Part shown: positions 16,685 to 24,990 of the stretch, piece by piece
Layout of the letters: every line of letters starts with the position of its first letter
Position numbering within the stretch: position 1 is the stretch's first letter
Origin: an uncultured Sphingomonas sp.
GTDB taxonomy: Bacteria > Pseudomonadota > Alphaproteobacteria > Sphingomonadales > Sphingomonadaceae
Direction: 5' to 3'
Assembly: GCA_946886645.1 (NCBI GenBank)
Contig: CAMPIY010000006.1
Location: forward strand, 1-27,766
Length of the DNA stretch: 27,766 nt
Notes under the pieces: model-generated
The model's input: only the letters and a program-made list of their open reading frames with translations
Told to the model about the DNA's origin: nothing
Databases searched by the model: none
Program-made: the position numbers and the translations under genes

Positions 16685-17025
16685 TGGCCGAACGGCTCCC
16701 CGCGCATCTCGAAGCCAGCGCCTTCCTCCGTCATGCCGAGCAGGCCGGCGGATTCGGCATGGTCCTTCGCAAGGGCGACCCGGATCGCGGGGCGCTGGTT
16801 CTCATCGTCGGCAATCGCGGCCAGCATTTCGGATGTCTCGAACGAACCTTGTCCGGCGACGGCAGCTACCATTGGCAGCAAGTTGGCCCGGGTTCGGACG
16901 ATGGAACCGAAACAATCGCGGATTGGAGCCAAAAGCGCGTCAAATTTGATTCGGATCTGTGGTTAATTGAACTGGATATCCCGTCGCCTGAACGATTCAT
17001 CGCTGAAACGACCGCTCAAGGTTGA
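16684..17025 (+). CDS. DUF1491 family protein
   Basis: A 113-residue cytoplasmic protein of unknown function. I chose the ATG at 16684, which overlaps the preceding stop (TGATG), because MAERLPAHLEASAFLRHAEQ matches the conserved start of DUF1491 proteins, which begin near LPAxLExSAxLRxAExxGGF. The longer frame upstream lies within the thioesterase gene. Other family-like stretches are MVLRKGDPDRGALVLI and YHWQQ. DUF1491 is mostly limited to alphaproteobacteria. No enzymatic motif is visible. Confidence 0.8.
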   Translation: MAERLPAHLEASAFLRHAEQAGGFGMVLRKGDPDRGALVLIVGNRGQHFGCLERTLSGDGSYHWQQVGPGSDDGTETIADWSQKRVKFDSDLWLIELDIPSPERFIAETTAQG

Positions 17026-17196
17026 CCCGCCGGAACCAATCCTAAAACAGGACCCGACTTTCATGCGGGGGGCATCCGCGTCGGCTTAAGTAGGGGCCGT
17101 TGAGGTGCCACGCAGTCGGGGAATCACCCTCGGCGAACGCTGCATTTTTGGGCAGCAACGCCAACGGGCCGGTTCACCGCACAGACAACGGTCTTC

Positions 17197-17847
17197 ATGT
17201 TCGTGCCAATCCGTTCCGCCATTCTGGTGATCGCTGCGCTTACCGCGTCATCGGTCGCTCCGGCCAAGGTTAACCCGGCCACCGAGCCCCTGATCACCGA
17301 AGGGTCGAATATATTGCCCGTTCCGGCGGCAAGCAGCTTGCTGCCAAGCGAAGAATCTCCCGAACTCCTGTCCGCGCCAAACGACGATCCGCTCGCACCC
17401 GAGGCCGACGAGCCCGAGGTGACCGTGGACGACGGCGCGACCCTCGCCGAGGCGGTCGCTAGCCTGCGCAGCTCCGATCCCGGCAGCCGCGAGCTCGAAT
17501 GCCTTGCCGGCGCCATCTATTTCGAATCCAAGAGCGAGAGCCTGCAGGGACAGCTTGCGGTTGGCCACGTCATTGCCAATCGCGCCGATTCGGGCCGTTT
17601 CCCGAAGAGCTATTGCGGCGTGGTGTTCCAGCGCAGCCAATTCAGCTTCGTCCGCGGTCACTCCATGCCGCATATTCCTCGCGCCAGCCGCGATTGGCAG
17701 GAAGCGGTCGCGATCGCCAAGATCGTCGACCAGGATCTGCGTCCGTCGCCGGTCGGCAACGCGCTCTTCTTCCACGCCCGCCGCGTTTCGCCGGGCTGGC
17801 GCCTGACGCGCGTCGCGACGCTCGGCAATCACGTCTTCTATCGCTGA
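17197..17847 (+). CDS. SleB-like cell-wall hydrolase
   Basis: Predicted secreted peptidoglycan hydrolase of 216 residues. An N-terminal hydrophobic signal (residues about 6-23) is followed by a long acidic, proline-rich linker (about 25-95) and a C-terminal Hydrolase_2 domain. That domain starts at LECLAGAIYFESKSES, where E110 is the likely catalytic glutamate of the SleB fold. It continues with GQLAVGHVIANRA and YCGVVFQRSQFSF and ends GNHVFYR. It could cleave the sugar backbone of the wall during growth. The 171 bases upstream probably hold its promoter, but I could not point to convincing elements. A likely intrinsic terminator follows. Confidence 0.88.
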   Translation: MFVPIRSAILVIAALTASSVAPAKVNPATEPLITEGSNILPVPAASSLLPSEESPELLSAPNDDPLAPEADEPEVTVDDGATLAEAVASLRSSDPGSRELECLAGAIYFESKSESLQGQLAVGHVIANRADSGRFPKSYCGVVFQRSQFSFVRGHSMPHIPRASRDWQEAVAIAKIVDQDLRPSPVGNALFFHARRVSPGWRLTRVATLGNHVFYR

Positions 17848-17856
17848 TTAGTTGGC

Positions 17857-17885
17857 GGACCGCTTTCGGGCGGTCTCCTTCTGTT
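17857..17885 (+). terminator. Probable intrinsic terminator after the SleB-like gene
   Basis: GACCGC (17858-17863) and GCGGTC (17870-17875) form a 6-base-pair stem around a 6-base loop, followed by the T-rich stretch TCTCCTTCTGTTCT. It lies in the 51-base gap before mmcB. The T-tract is interrupted, so termination may be partial. Confidence 0.5.
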
Positions 17886-17898
17886 CTATGTCGGGGCC

Positions 17899-18384
17899 AT
17901 GGCCTCGAACCCGATTCCCGATTGTTTCATCGATGCGCCGCCGGTCGCGGCGGAGGTCGCGCGCGGGGTGACGCGGCTGTTTTGCCGGCACGGCCTGTTC
18001 GCCATGTGCGAAGTTCCACTGCCCAACGGCCGCCGCGCCGACCTGATGGCGGTCGGGCCGAAAGGCGAGCTGACGATTGTCGAGATCAAGGTCAGCCGCG
18101 CCGACCTGCTGTCGGACCAGAAATGGACCGACTATCTCGACTATTGCGACCGCTTCTTCTGGGCGGTGCCCCAACTGCTCGCGCCGCTCCTGGAGGAAGA
18201 GCGCTTCCTGCCCACCGACGCCGGCCTGCTCGTCGCCGACCGCTATGATGCCGTGGTGATGCGTGAGCCCTCGACCCGCCCGCTGGCACCGGCCCGGCGC
18301 AAGGCCGAAACGCTCCGGTTCGCCAGGCGGGCTGCCCGCCGCCTGTCCGCACAGATCGATCCCAGTCTGGGCGATTCCTTCTAA
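17899..18384 (+). CDS. mmcB: MmcB family DNA repair protein
   Basis: A 161-residue cytoplasmic protein of the MmcB family, first linked to mitomycin C tolerance in Caulobacter. It has a PD-(D/E)XK-type nuclease core: RRADLMAV supplies D48 and IVEIKVSRAD supplies the E62-x-K64 pair, with SDQKWTDYLDYCDRFFWAV after it. The C-terminus is basic. The gene converges on the ankyrin gene and its TAA stop overlaps that gene's TAG by sharing the bases CTAA. DNA-damage control by LexA is possible but I did not see a clear SOS box upstream. Confidence 0.88.
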   Translation: MASNPIPDCFIDAPPVAAEVARGVTRLFCRHGLFAMCEVPLPNGRRADLMAVGPKGELTIVEIKVSRADLLSDQKWTDYLDYCDRFFWAVPQLLAPLLEEERFLPTDAGLLVADRYDAVVMREPSTRPLAPARRKAETLRFARRAARRLSAQIDPSLGDSF

Positions 18385-18980
18385 TTGATGCTCGGTCCGG
18401 CGACTTTCTTCTTGGTGGACTTCACGGTTTCGATAAGGCGCAACAACTGGGGATTCCTGCTATCCCGTTTGGCATAGTCCCTGGCCGAATATCCCGCGGC
18501 ATGATCCGCCTTGTCCGGATCGGCGCCGGCCTTCAACAACATTTCGACAATTCGCGGCTGGCGCTGCTGCACGGCGACAATCAATGCGGTTTCTCCGCGG
18601 CGATTGGTGGCGTCGACGTTGGCCTTGTAGCGCAGCAGATATTCGCCGGCATCTTCGAATCCGATGCGCGCCGCAAGGATCAGCGCCGTGTCGCCCATCC
18701 TGTCGCCGATGTTCGGATCCGCCCCTTTGGCGAGCAGGAAACCAACCCAGGATAACTCCCGGTTCCGGGTTGCGATGTGCAGCGCGGTGTCACCATCATA
18801 GCCTCGATAGTCGACCACGCGCGAGCCCGACTCGCCCAGCATCGGAACTGCGGTCGCGTTATCGCGGGTCCTCACCGCCTCGAGAAATTTCTCGCCTTCC
18901 GAACCCTCCAGCTGGGCAACCGCCGGTGTCGCCAGGCAAGCGATCGTCAATGCCAAGCCCGCCTTTACCCACCGCCGCAT
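18381..18980 (-). CDS. Secreted ankyrin-repeat protein
   Basis: A 199-residue protein with an N-terminal signal peptide (hydrophobic run ending ATPAVAQ, cleavage likely after AVA) and about four ankyrin repeats between residues 60 and 180: [34 protein letters not shown] and a degenerate last repeat with YSARDYAKR. The start is ATG at 18980, preceded by GGGAGGAA; a TTG one codon upstream is also in frame. Ankyrin repeats bind proteins, and this one should work in the periplasm or outside. The partner is unknown. It is divergent from the YcgN-type gene and convergent with mmcB. Confidence 0.87.
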   Translation of the reverse strand: MRRWVKAGLALTIACLATPAVAQLEGSEGEKFLEAVRTRDNATAVPMLGESGSRVVDYRGYDGDTALHIATRNRELSWVGFLLAKGADPNIGDRMGDTALILAARIGFEDAGEYLLRYKANVDATNRRGETALIVAVQQRQPRIVEMLLKAGADPDKADHAAGYSARDYAKRDSRNPQLLRLIETVKSTKKKVAGPSIN

Positions 18981-19040
18981 CAATTCCTCCCAACCTGTGC
19001 CTTGCTATCCTGGCTCTACGACACCAAGGCTAAGCCACGC

Positions 19041-19478
19041 ATGAATAGCGCAAAAGCCTTTTGGGAAAAGCCCTTGCACTCGCTCGACCGCGGGGAGTGG
19101 GAAGCGCTGTGCGACGGTTGCGGTCGCTGCTGCCTGCATAAGCTCGAAGACGACGAGACCGGAGAGCTGTTCCCCACCAATGTCGCCTGCAAGCTGCTCG
19201 ACCGGAAGGCGGGGATGTGCACCGACTATCCCAATCGAAAGCGGCTGGTGAGCGACTGCGTCAAGCTGGACCCGGCCAAGCTTGACGAGTTGGAATGGCT
19301 TCCGTCGACCTGCGCCTACCGGTTGCGGTGGGAAGGACAGCCTCTGCCGGACTGGCATTACCTGATTTCGGGAAGCCGGGAGACAGTCCACGAGGCTGGA
19401 CAGTCGACGCGGGGCTGGACGGTCAGCGAGGTCGATGCTGGCGACCTGGAATGGCATCTTGTCGACCGTCCGCTCTGA
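19041..19478 (+). CDS. YcgN family cysteine-cluster protein (UPF0260)
   Basis: A 145-residue cytoplasmic protein with eight cysteines, including CDGCGRCC (residues 24-31), C50, C60, C73 and C91, arranged as in UPF0260/YcgN and suggesting a bound metal or iron-sulfur cluster. The ATG at 19041 gives [20 protein letters not shown], the family's usual start. The longer upstream frame overlaps the divergent ankyrin gene and lacks similarity. Function is not established for the family. The 3' end overlaps the following metallopeptidase by 44 bases. Confidence 0.9.
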   Translation: MNSAKAFWEKPLHSLDRGEWEALCDGCGRCCLHKLEDDETGELFPTNVACKLLDRKAGMCTDYPNRKRLVSDCVKLDPAKLDELEWLPSTCAYRLRWEGQPLPDWHYLISGSRETVHEAGQSTRGWTVSEVDAGDLEWHLVDRPL

Positions 19479-20178
19479 GCCGCTGATCCTCCCCGGCCTC
19501 GCCTGGCCGGTCGAAGTCCGGCCCCATCCACGAGCACGCTCGCTCAGGTTGAGGCTCGATGAGGCGCGGGGCGTCCTTACCTTGACGTGCCCGAAGAGGG
19601 TCGGCCGGCGCGCGGCCCTCGATTGGGCGCTGCGCCAATCCGATTGGGTGGACCGTCAGGTCTCCCGGACCGAACCGGGTGAGCCGTTGCTGCCGGGCGC
19701 AACCATCATGCTCGCAGGAAGGCCGATCCGGCTTGAATGGAATGAATCGTCGCGGCGCATGCCGCACCTGGCGGACGACGTGCTGCGTTGCGGCGGGCCT
19801 TTGTCCTCCTTTCCGGCGCGGATCGAGCGATTCCTCCGATTGCTGGCACGAGAGACGCTCAGTGCCGAAACCGGAAAGGCGGCTGCCAAGGCGGATGTAT
19901 CCATCAGGTCGGTCGCGGTAGGCGATGCGTCGAGCCGCTGGGGCAGCTGCTCGCAAAGCGGGTCCGTCCGCTACAGCTGGCGGCTAATCCTGGCACCCCC
20001 GCACCTCCTCCGCTGGGTCGTCGCCCACGAGGTCGCGCACCGGCGGCACATGGACCATGGACCTCAGTTTCGCGCGCTCGAGGCCGAGTTGTTCGATGGA
20101 GACGTCGGCGCGGCCCGCGCCGAGCTTCGCGCGCTAGGGCCTCGGTTGAAGAGGGTCGGCCGGCCGGTCCGAGGGTAG
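19435..20178 (+). CDS. YgjP-like (DUF45) zinc metallopeptidase
   Basis: A predicted zinc-dependent hydrolase of 247 residues. The zinc motif is [11 protein letters not shown]: HExxH at 198-202 and a third ligand at H208, as in the YgjP/SprT-like fold. The [11 protein letters not shown] segment (about 166-176) and [10 protein letters not shown] precede it as in the family. The N-terminal half has a basic beta-rich region around RARSLRLRL. The ATG at 19435 lies inside the preceding gene, and a later non-ATG start cannot be excluded. The last 45 bases overlap the opposing PBP gene, so both C-termini are encoded on the two strands of the same DNA. Confidence 0.9.
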   Translation: MLATWNGILSTVRSEPLILPGLAWPVEVRPHPRARSLRLRLDEARGVLTLTCPKRVGRRAALDWALRQSDWVDRQVSRTEPGEPLLPGATIMLAGRPIRLEWNESSRRMPHLADDVLRCGGPLSSFPARIERFLRLLARETLSAETGKAAAKADVSIRSVAVGDASSRWGSCSQSGSVRYSWRLILAPPHLLRWVVAHEVAHRRHMDHGPQFRALEAELFDGDVGAARAELRALGPRLKRVGRPVRG

Positions 20179-22236
20179 CGGCTGCCGAGGCGGTGCTGGA
20201 CGAGGCGCCGGCGCGGGTTGCGGCCGGTTTTCGGGATTGCGGTTGAGCACCTCGTCCAGCCACTGCTGGTCGACTTGCCCCTGCCCGGGCTGCTGCTGCG
20301 GTTGGGGCTGGCCGTAAGGATCGCCAGGGCGAACCACTTCAACCCCGATCGGATTGCCGTCCGCGTCGACCAGCGGCGCGGTCTCGTTCATGTCCATGCC
20401 CCACGCCTCCTCGTCGGGCTCGAGTTGCCAGTCGGGGAGCGGCGCCTGGGTTTCGAACTGCTCGACCGGGCGCTTGGCCACGGCAATTTTCATGAAATCG
20501 GAAAAAGCCCGCGCCGGAGCGGTGCCGCCCTGCAATCCGCTGACCGTACGCGCGTCGTCGCGGCCCATCCACACGCCGGTCGTCAGGCCGCTTGAAAAGC
20601 CAATGAACCAGCCGTCCTTGTTGGACGTCGTGGTGCCGGTCTTGCCCGCGACAGGCCGTCCGATCTGCGCCGCGCGACCCGTGCCGGACATCACCGCGGA
20701 CTGGAGAAGATCGGTCATTTCCGATGCGACCCATGGCGCGACCAGCACCCGTTCTTCGTTCGATTGATGCTGGTAGAGCAGGCGGCCGTCCGCCGTGACG
20801 ACCTTGCGGATCGCATAGGGCATGACGCTGACGCCACGGTTTTGCACCGCGGCAAAGGCCTTCGTCATGTCGATCAGCCTCACTTCGCTGGTCCCCAGCA
20901 CCATCGAGGGATAGGTCGAGATATTCCCCGAAATGCCGAACCGGCGCGCCATGTCGGCGATCGTGCCGAACCCGAGGGCATCGCCGATCTTTGCGCTGAT
21001 CGTATTGATCGACCTTGAAAATGCCTGACGCAGACTGACCGGACCGAGATGCGTCCGCGTCGAGTTGCGCGGCGTCCAGCCGTCGATCGTCACGGCCTCG
21101 TCGACGACCGTATCGTCGGGCTTCATCCCCGATTCCAGCGCGGCCAGATAGACGAACAATTTCCACGAGGATCCTGGCTGGCGCTCGGCCTGCGTCGCCC
21201 GGTTGTAGATCGATTGGACATAGTCCCGGCCGCCGATCATCGCCCGGACGGCGCCGTCGCGGTCGAGCGCCACCAGCGCGCCCTGGGCGCCCTTCGGCGC
21301 ATTGGCGTTGATCGCGCGATTGGCGGCAGACTGCATCCCGGGATCGAGGGTGGTGAAGACATCGATCGGCTCGCTGGTCTCATCGATAAGCGTGTCTAGC
21401 TGGGGGAGCGCCCAGTCGGTGAAATAGCGCACGCTGTCCTGCTTCGCCGCCGTCTGGACCTTGATCTCGGCGGCATCGACTCCGGCCGCCGCCGAGGCGG
21501 GCAGGAAGCCATTCTTGACCATCGAATTCAAAACCACGCCGGCGCGGCTTCTCGCTGCCTCGACGTCGGCGGTAGGCGAGTAATTGGACGGCGCCTTGAC
21601 GAGCCCGGCGATAATCGCCGCTTCACCGAGGCTCAGCCGCTCGGCGCCATGACCGAAAAAGGTCCGGCTGGCGGCATCGATGCCGTAGGCGCCGCCGCCG
21701 AAATAGACGCGGTTCAAATAGAGTTCGAGAATCTGGTCCTTGGAGAATTTCCGCTCGATCGCCAGCGCGAGGATTCCTTCCTTCACCTTGCGGCCAAAGG
21801 TTCGGCTGTTGGTCAGGAAGATGTTGCGCGCCAATTGCTGGGTGATGGTCGATCCGCCCTGGCGCCAGTGCCCCGTCTCCAGCCGGACCTTGACCGATCT
21901 CGCCATGCCGATCGGGTCGACGCCCAAGTGGCTGCGGAACCGGCGATCCTCCACGGCGATCATTGCCGTGCGCATGGTCGGGGGAATCTCGTCATAATTT
22001 AGCCAGCGGCCAAAGCTGGGTCCAAGCGAGACCAGCAACGTCCCGTCGGCCGCGCGGACGCGCACCATCTGTCCCAGGTCCGAGCGGCGGGTCAGCTGCT
22101 GGTAATCGGGCAGCGAGGCCATCGCCACCGCGACCGCGATGCCAAGGCTGACAAGGGCGAGGACGCCGAGGGCGAGACCCCATTTCAGGGTCGAGACGAT
22201 GATTCCCTTGGCGCGGGACGGTGTGGAGCTGGCCAT
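20134..22236 (-). CDS. Class A penicillin-binding protein (PBP1A-type, GT51 + transpeptidase)
   Basis: Bifunctional peptidoglycan synthase of 700 residues, anchored by one N-terminal membrane helix (about 17-42). The glycosyltransferase 51 domain shows EDRRFRSHLGVD with E96 and GGSTITQQLARN (about 127-138). The transpeptidase domain has the nucleophile in SSWK (S356, K359), SIN (409-411) and KTG (532-534), so both active sites are intact. The C-terminal tail from about residue 600 is rich in proline and glutamine and ends in a proline-arginine-rich segment. The last 45 bases overlap the opposing metallopeptidase gene. msrB is 46 bases upstream on the same strand. Confidence 0.95.
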   Translation of the reverse strand: MASSTPSRAKGIIVSTLKWGLALGVLALVSLGIAVAVAMASLPDYQQLTRRSDLGQMVRVRAADGTLLVSLGPSFGRWLNYDEIPPTMRTAMIAVEDRRFRSHLGVDPIGMARSVKVRLETGHWRQGGSTITQQLARNIFLTNSRTFGRKVKEGILALAIERKFSKDQILELYLNRVYFGGGAYGIDAASRTFFGHGAERLSLGEAAIIAGLVKAPSNYSPTADVEAARSRAGVVLNSMVKNGFLPASAAAGVDAAEIKVQTAAKQDSVRYFTDWALPQLDTLIDETSEPIDVFTTLDPGMQSAANRAINANAPKGAQGALVALDRDGAVRAMIGGRDYVQSIYNRATQAERQPGSSWKLFVYLAALESGMKPDDTVVDEAVTIDGWTPRNSTRTHLGPVSLRQAFSRSINTISAKIGDALGFGTIADMARRFGISGNISTYPSMVLGTSEVRLIDMTKAFAAVQNRGVSVMPYAIRKVVTADGRLLYQHQSNEERVLVAPWVASEMTDLLQSAVMSGTGRAAQIGRPVAGKTGTTTSNKDGWFIGFSSGLTTGVWMGRDDARTVSGLQGGTAPARAFSDFMKIAVAKRPVEQFETQAPLPDWQLEPDEEAWGMDMNETAPLVDADGNPIGVEVVRPGDPYGQPQPQQQPGQGQVDQQWLDEVLNRNPENRPQPAPAPRPAPPRQPLPSDRPADPLQPRP

Positions 22237-22282
22237 TGGCGTGAATCCCTATTGGCTTCGCCCACTGCCGACAAGCGGCGGG

Positions 22283-22708
22283 CTATTCGTCGCCGGCCTG
22301 CTCGTCCTTCGCATCCGCCGCCTTGTCGAAATCCAGAGAGGCACTGTTGATGCAGTATCGCAGCCCCTCCGGTCCCGGTCCGTCGGGGAAGACATGGCCC
22401 AGATGTCCTTCGCATTTCGCGCAGCGCACCTCCGTGCGGGTCATCCCATGGCCGTGGTCGGTTCGTTCCTCGACAGCCGTCTTGCCAGCCGGCGCGGTGA
22501 AGCTGGGCCAGCCCGACCCGCTATCATATTTGGTGTCGCTCTCGAACAAGGGTTCGCCACACGCCGCGCAGCGATACATTCCCTTTTCCTTGTTATTCAG
22601 CAGCCGGCCCGTGAAGGGCGGCTCGGTGCCGGCCTCGCGCAGGATCCGATATTGTTCGGGGGTCAGCTTTGATCGCCATTCTGCGTCGCTCGCGCGCTTG
22701 TCGGTCAT
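22283..22708 (-). CDS. msrB: Peptide-methionine (R)-S-oxide reductase MsrB
   Basis: Repairs oxidised methionine in proteins with R stereochemistry. The 141-residue product has no signal peptide, so it should be cytoplasmic. Two CxxC pairs, C47/C50 and C96/C99, bind the structural zinc. The catalytic cysteine is C119 in the signature [21 protein letters not shown] and [11 protein letters not shown] are also family signatures. It stands upstream of the PBP gene on the same strand (gap 46 bases) and divergent from the first DUF4402 gene, with 74 bases between starts that must contain both promoters. Confidence 0.97.
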   Translation of the reverse strand: MTDKRASDAEWRSKLTPEQYRILREAGTEPPFTGRLLNNKEKGMYRCAACGEPLFESDTKYDSGSGWPSFTAPAGKTAVEERTDHGHGMTRTEVRCAKCEGHLGHVFPDGPGPEGLRYCINSASLDFDKAADAKDEQAGDE

Positions 22709-22743
22709 TCACGGCCTCGTTTCTGACAGGGGTGAAAGCTGCG

Positions 22744-22751
22744 TTAACCTT
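22744..22751 (+). promoter_or_regulatory. TTAACC-type motif upstream of the first DUF4402 gene
   Basis: TTAACCTT lies 32 bases before the ATG in the 74-base divergent region. It resembles the CtrA half site TTAACCAT at 7 of 8 bases. Similar motifs stand at the other intergenic regions of the cluster. Confidence 0.35.
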
Positions 22752-22782
22752 GTTTCAACGCCGCGCCCATAGCGTTGGTGCC

Positions 22783-23313
22783 ATGCCGGGCCGGAGTATC
22801 GCCCTTGTCGCCCTCGCGTCGATGATCGCCACGGGCATTGCTGCGCCTGCATTCCCGCAGGATGCAAGCGCGCCTTGCCGCCTGTGCGGTTCGGCTGTTG
22901 CGGAAGACGAAAAGCCTGCCGCTCCGGTCAAGCTCGACATTGAGGCTAGCCTGGACTTCGATCGGCTGATCCTTGCAGGAAAAGGCGACGGCAGCGCGCA
23001 GTTGTCGCCCGACGGGAGCCGAAGCGTTAGCGGCTCGATTACCGCGATCGGCGCGCGGGCAATGGTTGGCGAGGTCACGATCCGCGGTGAGCCGGGGCGA
23101 ATCGTCCGCGTGTCGCTGCCCGACAATATCGAACTCTATGGCCTGGCCGGCGGCACGATCCGCCTTGAATCGATCCGGTCGGACCTTCCGTCGCTGCCCC
23201 GGCTCGACGCCGACGGGAGGCTGTCGTTCCGATTCGGAGGCATTTTGCGGGTGTCCGGCGATGTCGACGGGGAATTCCGCGGCGACGTGCCGATCGACGT
23301 CGAATATTTCTGA
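22783..23313 (+). CDS. Secreted DUF4402 domain protein
   Basis: A 176-residue exported protein. I chose ATG 22783, which begins a clear signal peptide (hydrophobic run ending AAPAFPQ); the earlier open frame overlaps msrB. After a short segment with a CRLC cysteine pair comes a beta-rich domain of DUF4402 type: IEASLDFDRLILAGKGDG at the start, GGTIRLESIRSDLP in the middle and the C-terminal FGGILRVSGDVDGEFRGDVPIDVEYF pattern. DUF4402 proteins commonly accompany chaperone and usher-like genes and are thought to be fibre subunits. This one may be a minor subunit or initiator of the following cluster, which is inference. Confidence 0.75.
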   Translation: MPGRSIALVALASMIATGIAAPAFPQDASAPCRLCGSAVAEDEKPAAPVKLDIEASLDFDRLILAGKGDGSAQLSPDGSRSVSGSITAIGARAMVGEVTIRGEPGRIVRVSLPDNIELYGLAGGTIRLESIRSDLPSLPRLDADGRLSFRFGGILRVSGDVDGEFRGDVPIDVEYF

Positions 23314-23357
23314 TCACGGCACAATCGGGTTCGTTACGGACAAAGAATAATAGCTCC

Positions 23358-23365
23358 TTAACCAT
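23358..23365 (+). promoter_or_regulatory. TTAACCAT motif (CtrA half-site match) upstream of the second DUF4402 gene
   Basis: TTAACCAT is an exact match to the half site used by the cell-cycle regulator CtrA in alphaproteobacteria. An inverted GGTTAA follows at 23394-23399, 28 bases further on. Both are in the 158-base gap before the pilin-like gene, which probably holds its promoter. Confidence 0.45.
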
Positions 23366-23471
23366 AGCGCTGAGCAAAGCCGTAAGCAGGCAGGGTTAAT
23401 GAGGTGCCCACGGATGGGCGGCGATTCGCTCGGCCAGCCGCCATTACGGAAACAAGTGGGGAATACTCATC

Positions 23472-23993
23472 ATGACCAAGTTCGTTCGTCTGGCGGCGCT
23501 GGCCGCTGCTGCAACGCTCGCCGCGACCCCGGCTTTTGCCGCTCCGGTTTCGGCCAGCCCCAAGGCGAAAGCCTCGGCTCGCATCGTCAAGCCGCTGACT
23601 CTGACCGCCCAGCGCGATCTCGACTTCGGCACCATCGTCAACGGCCTGGCCGTCGGCGGCACGCGCACCATCACGGTGTCGAACGCTGGCGTCCGTGGCG
23701 GCTGCGATGCCACCGTCGTCGTCTGCTCGGGCACTCCGACGTCGGCCCAGTATCAGGTGACCGGCACCAACAACATGACGATCAACGTCGACACGACCGC
23801 TTCGAACCTGACGAACACCACGTCGGGCGGCAGCGAGACGCTGGCGTTCACGCCGGACGCGGACTTCACGCTGGCCCTTGGCAACTCGGGCGCCGCCGGC
23901 GTCCAGTTCACGCTGGGCGGCGCGATCACCATCGCCGACACGACGGTTGGCGGCCTGTACGTCGGCGACATCGAAGTCACCGTCGACTATTAA
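23472..23993 (+). CDS. DUF4402 pilin-like major subunit candidate
   Basis: A 173-residue secreted protein with a clear signal peptide (cleavage after PAFA, about residue 23). The mature protein is small, rich in Thr, Gly, Ala and Val and beta-strand-like. It opens with IVKPLTLTAQRDLDFGTIVNG, the hallmark start of DUF4402, has two cysteines (GGCDATVVVC) that could form a disulphide, and ends in VGDIEVTVDY, a terminal beta-strand ideal for donor-strand exchange. A GGGGA ribosome binding site precedes the ATG. It is followed by a strong terminator, consistent with expression in excess of the chaperone and usher. Confidence 0.82.
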   Translation: MTKFVRLAALAAAATLAATPAFAAPVSASPKAKASARIVKPLTLTAQRDLDFGTIVNGLAVGGTRTITVSNAGVRGGCDATVVVCSGTPTSAQYQVTGTNNMTINVDTTASNLTNTTSGGSETLAFTPDADFTLALGNSGAAGVQFTLGGAITIADTTVGGLYVGDIEVTVDY

Positions 23994-24030
23994 GTTCGAC
24001 CAGAAGTTCCGGTTCGCCGGGACAAAAGGA

Positions 24031-24065
24031 AGGGGCTGCCGGAGTGCCGGTGGCCCCTTTTTTTT
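24031..24065 (+). terminator. Strong intrinsic terminator after the pilin-like gene
   Basis: AGGGGC at 24031-24036 and TGCCGG at 24037-24042 pair with CCGGTG at 24047-24052 and GCCCCT at 24053-24058. This makes a 12-base-pair stem (two G-T pairs) with a 4-base loop, followed by eight T (24058-24065). An A-rich run upstream could let it work in both directions. Confidence 0.93.
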
Positions 24066-24080
24066 GGCATTTTCCCAAGG

Positions 24081-24103
24081 ATGGTTAGCCGGATGCTAAC
24101 CAT
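24081..24103. promoter_or_regulatory. Perfect 9-bp inverted repeat upstream of the chaperone gene
   Basis: ATGGTTAGC (24081-24089) and GCTAACCAT (24095-24103) form a perfect inverted repeat with a 5-base centre, 38 bases before the chaperone ATG. Each arm contains TAACCAT, seven of the eight bases of the TTAACCAT motif seen elsewhere in the cluster. Without a T-run it does not look like a terminator, so an operator is more likely. Confidence 0.5.
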
Positions 24104-24141
24104 TTTCGACCAATGATCCTCCAATATTGCTGGAGGGTTTC

Positions 24142-24963
24142 ATGAGTATCTTTTCGTTGCGCCGTCTCGCCGCCCTGGCCTTGCTTGCCCCCGCGCTGTT
24201 GACTTCGCCACCGGCGCAGGCTGGCGTCGGCGACCTGTTGGTGGCGCCGACCCGGATCGTTCTCGACGGGCGACGGGGAACGGAGGTCATTCTCAACAAT
24301 ATCGGCGACGATGTCGCGACCTATCGGATTTCGGCCGAACTCAGGCGGATGACCTCCGATGGACGCCTGTCGGATGTCGAAGTCCCGACCGAGGCGGACA
24401 AGGCGGCGCAGGAGATGATCCTTTTCGCGCCCAAGCGCATCACGCTTCCGCCGAACCAGCCGCAGACCATCCGCATTTCCGCGCGTGCTCCCCAGGGCCT
24501 TCCGGACGGCGAATATCGGGTGCATATGCTGTTTCGCGCCGTTCCTCCGCCCCGGCCGGCGGTCGCGCCGCAGAAGATCGAGGGAGTCGCCTTCCAGCTG
24601 ACCCCGATCTACGGCGTCACCATTCCCGTCATCGTCCGCCTCGGAAACCTTGAGGCCAAGGCCGGCCTCGCCAACGTCCGCAAGGTGGTGGATGGCGGAA
24701 AACCGGCAATTTCGCTCGATATCAGCCGCAGCGGCGATCGCTCCACCTTTGGCGAAGTGCGCGTCCTCAAGGCCGGCATCGCCGACCCGATCGCGGTCGT
24801 TCGCGGAGTCGCCGTTTACACCGAGCTCGGCCAGCGGTCGGTCACTTTCCCGATCGACCCGGCCCATGTCGCCGACGCGACCGGCCCGGTGACCGTCCAA
24901 TATATCGAGCCGACCGATACGGGGCCGGTGACCCTGGCCGAAACCACGGCGGTCCTGCGCTAG
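24142..24963 (+). CDS. PapD-like periplasmic fimbrial chaperone
   Basis: Predicted periplasmic chaperone (273 residues) that would fold fibre subunits and deliver them to the outer-membrane usher. The ATG at 24142 is preceded by GGAGG with a 5-base spacer; another ATG five codons upstream lies before the ribosome binding site. A signal peptide ends at PPAQA. The first immunoglobulin-like domain begins LLVAPTRIVLDGRRGTEVIL, where the arginine in PTRI matches the conserved subunit-anchoring site. It contains FAPKRITLPPNQPQTIRISAR as the G1-strand region, with DGEYRVHMLF after it. The usher-like gene starts 27 bases downstream. Confidence 0.88.
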   Translation: MSIFSLRRLAALALLAPALLTSPPAQAGVGDLLVAPTRIVLDGRRGTEVILNNIGDDVATYRISAELRRMTSDGRLSDVEVPTEADKAAQEMILFAPKRITLPPNQPQTIRISARAPQGLPDGEYRVHMLFRAVPPPRPAVAPQKIEGVAFQLTPIYGVTIPVIVRLGNLEAKAGLANVRKVVDGGKPAISLDISRSGDRSTFGEVRVLKAGIADPIAVVRGVAVYTELGQRSVTFPIDPAHVADATGPVTVQYIEPTDTGPVTLAETTAVLR

Positions 24964-24990
24964 GGGCGGGGCGGACCGGGGGTCCAACCG

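Noticed and set aside
17266..17273. GGTTAACC palindrome as a CtrA-like site
   Set aside because: It lies inside the coding sequence of the SleB-like protein, downstream of its start; probably chance.
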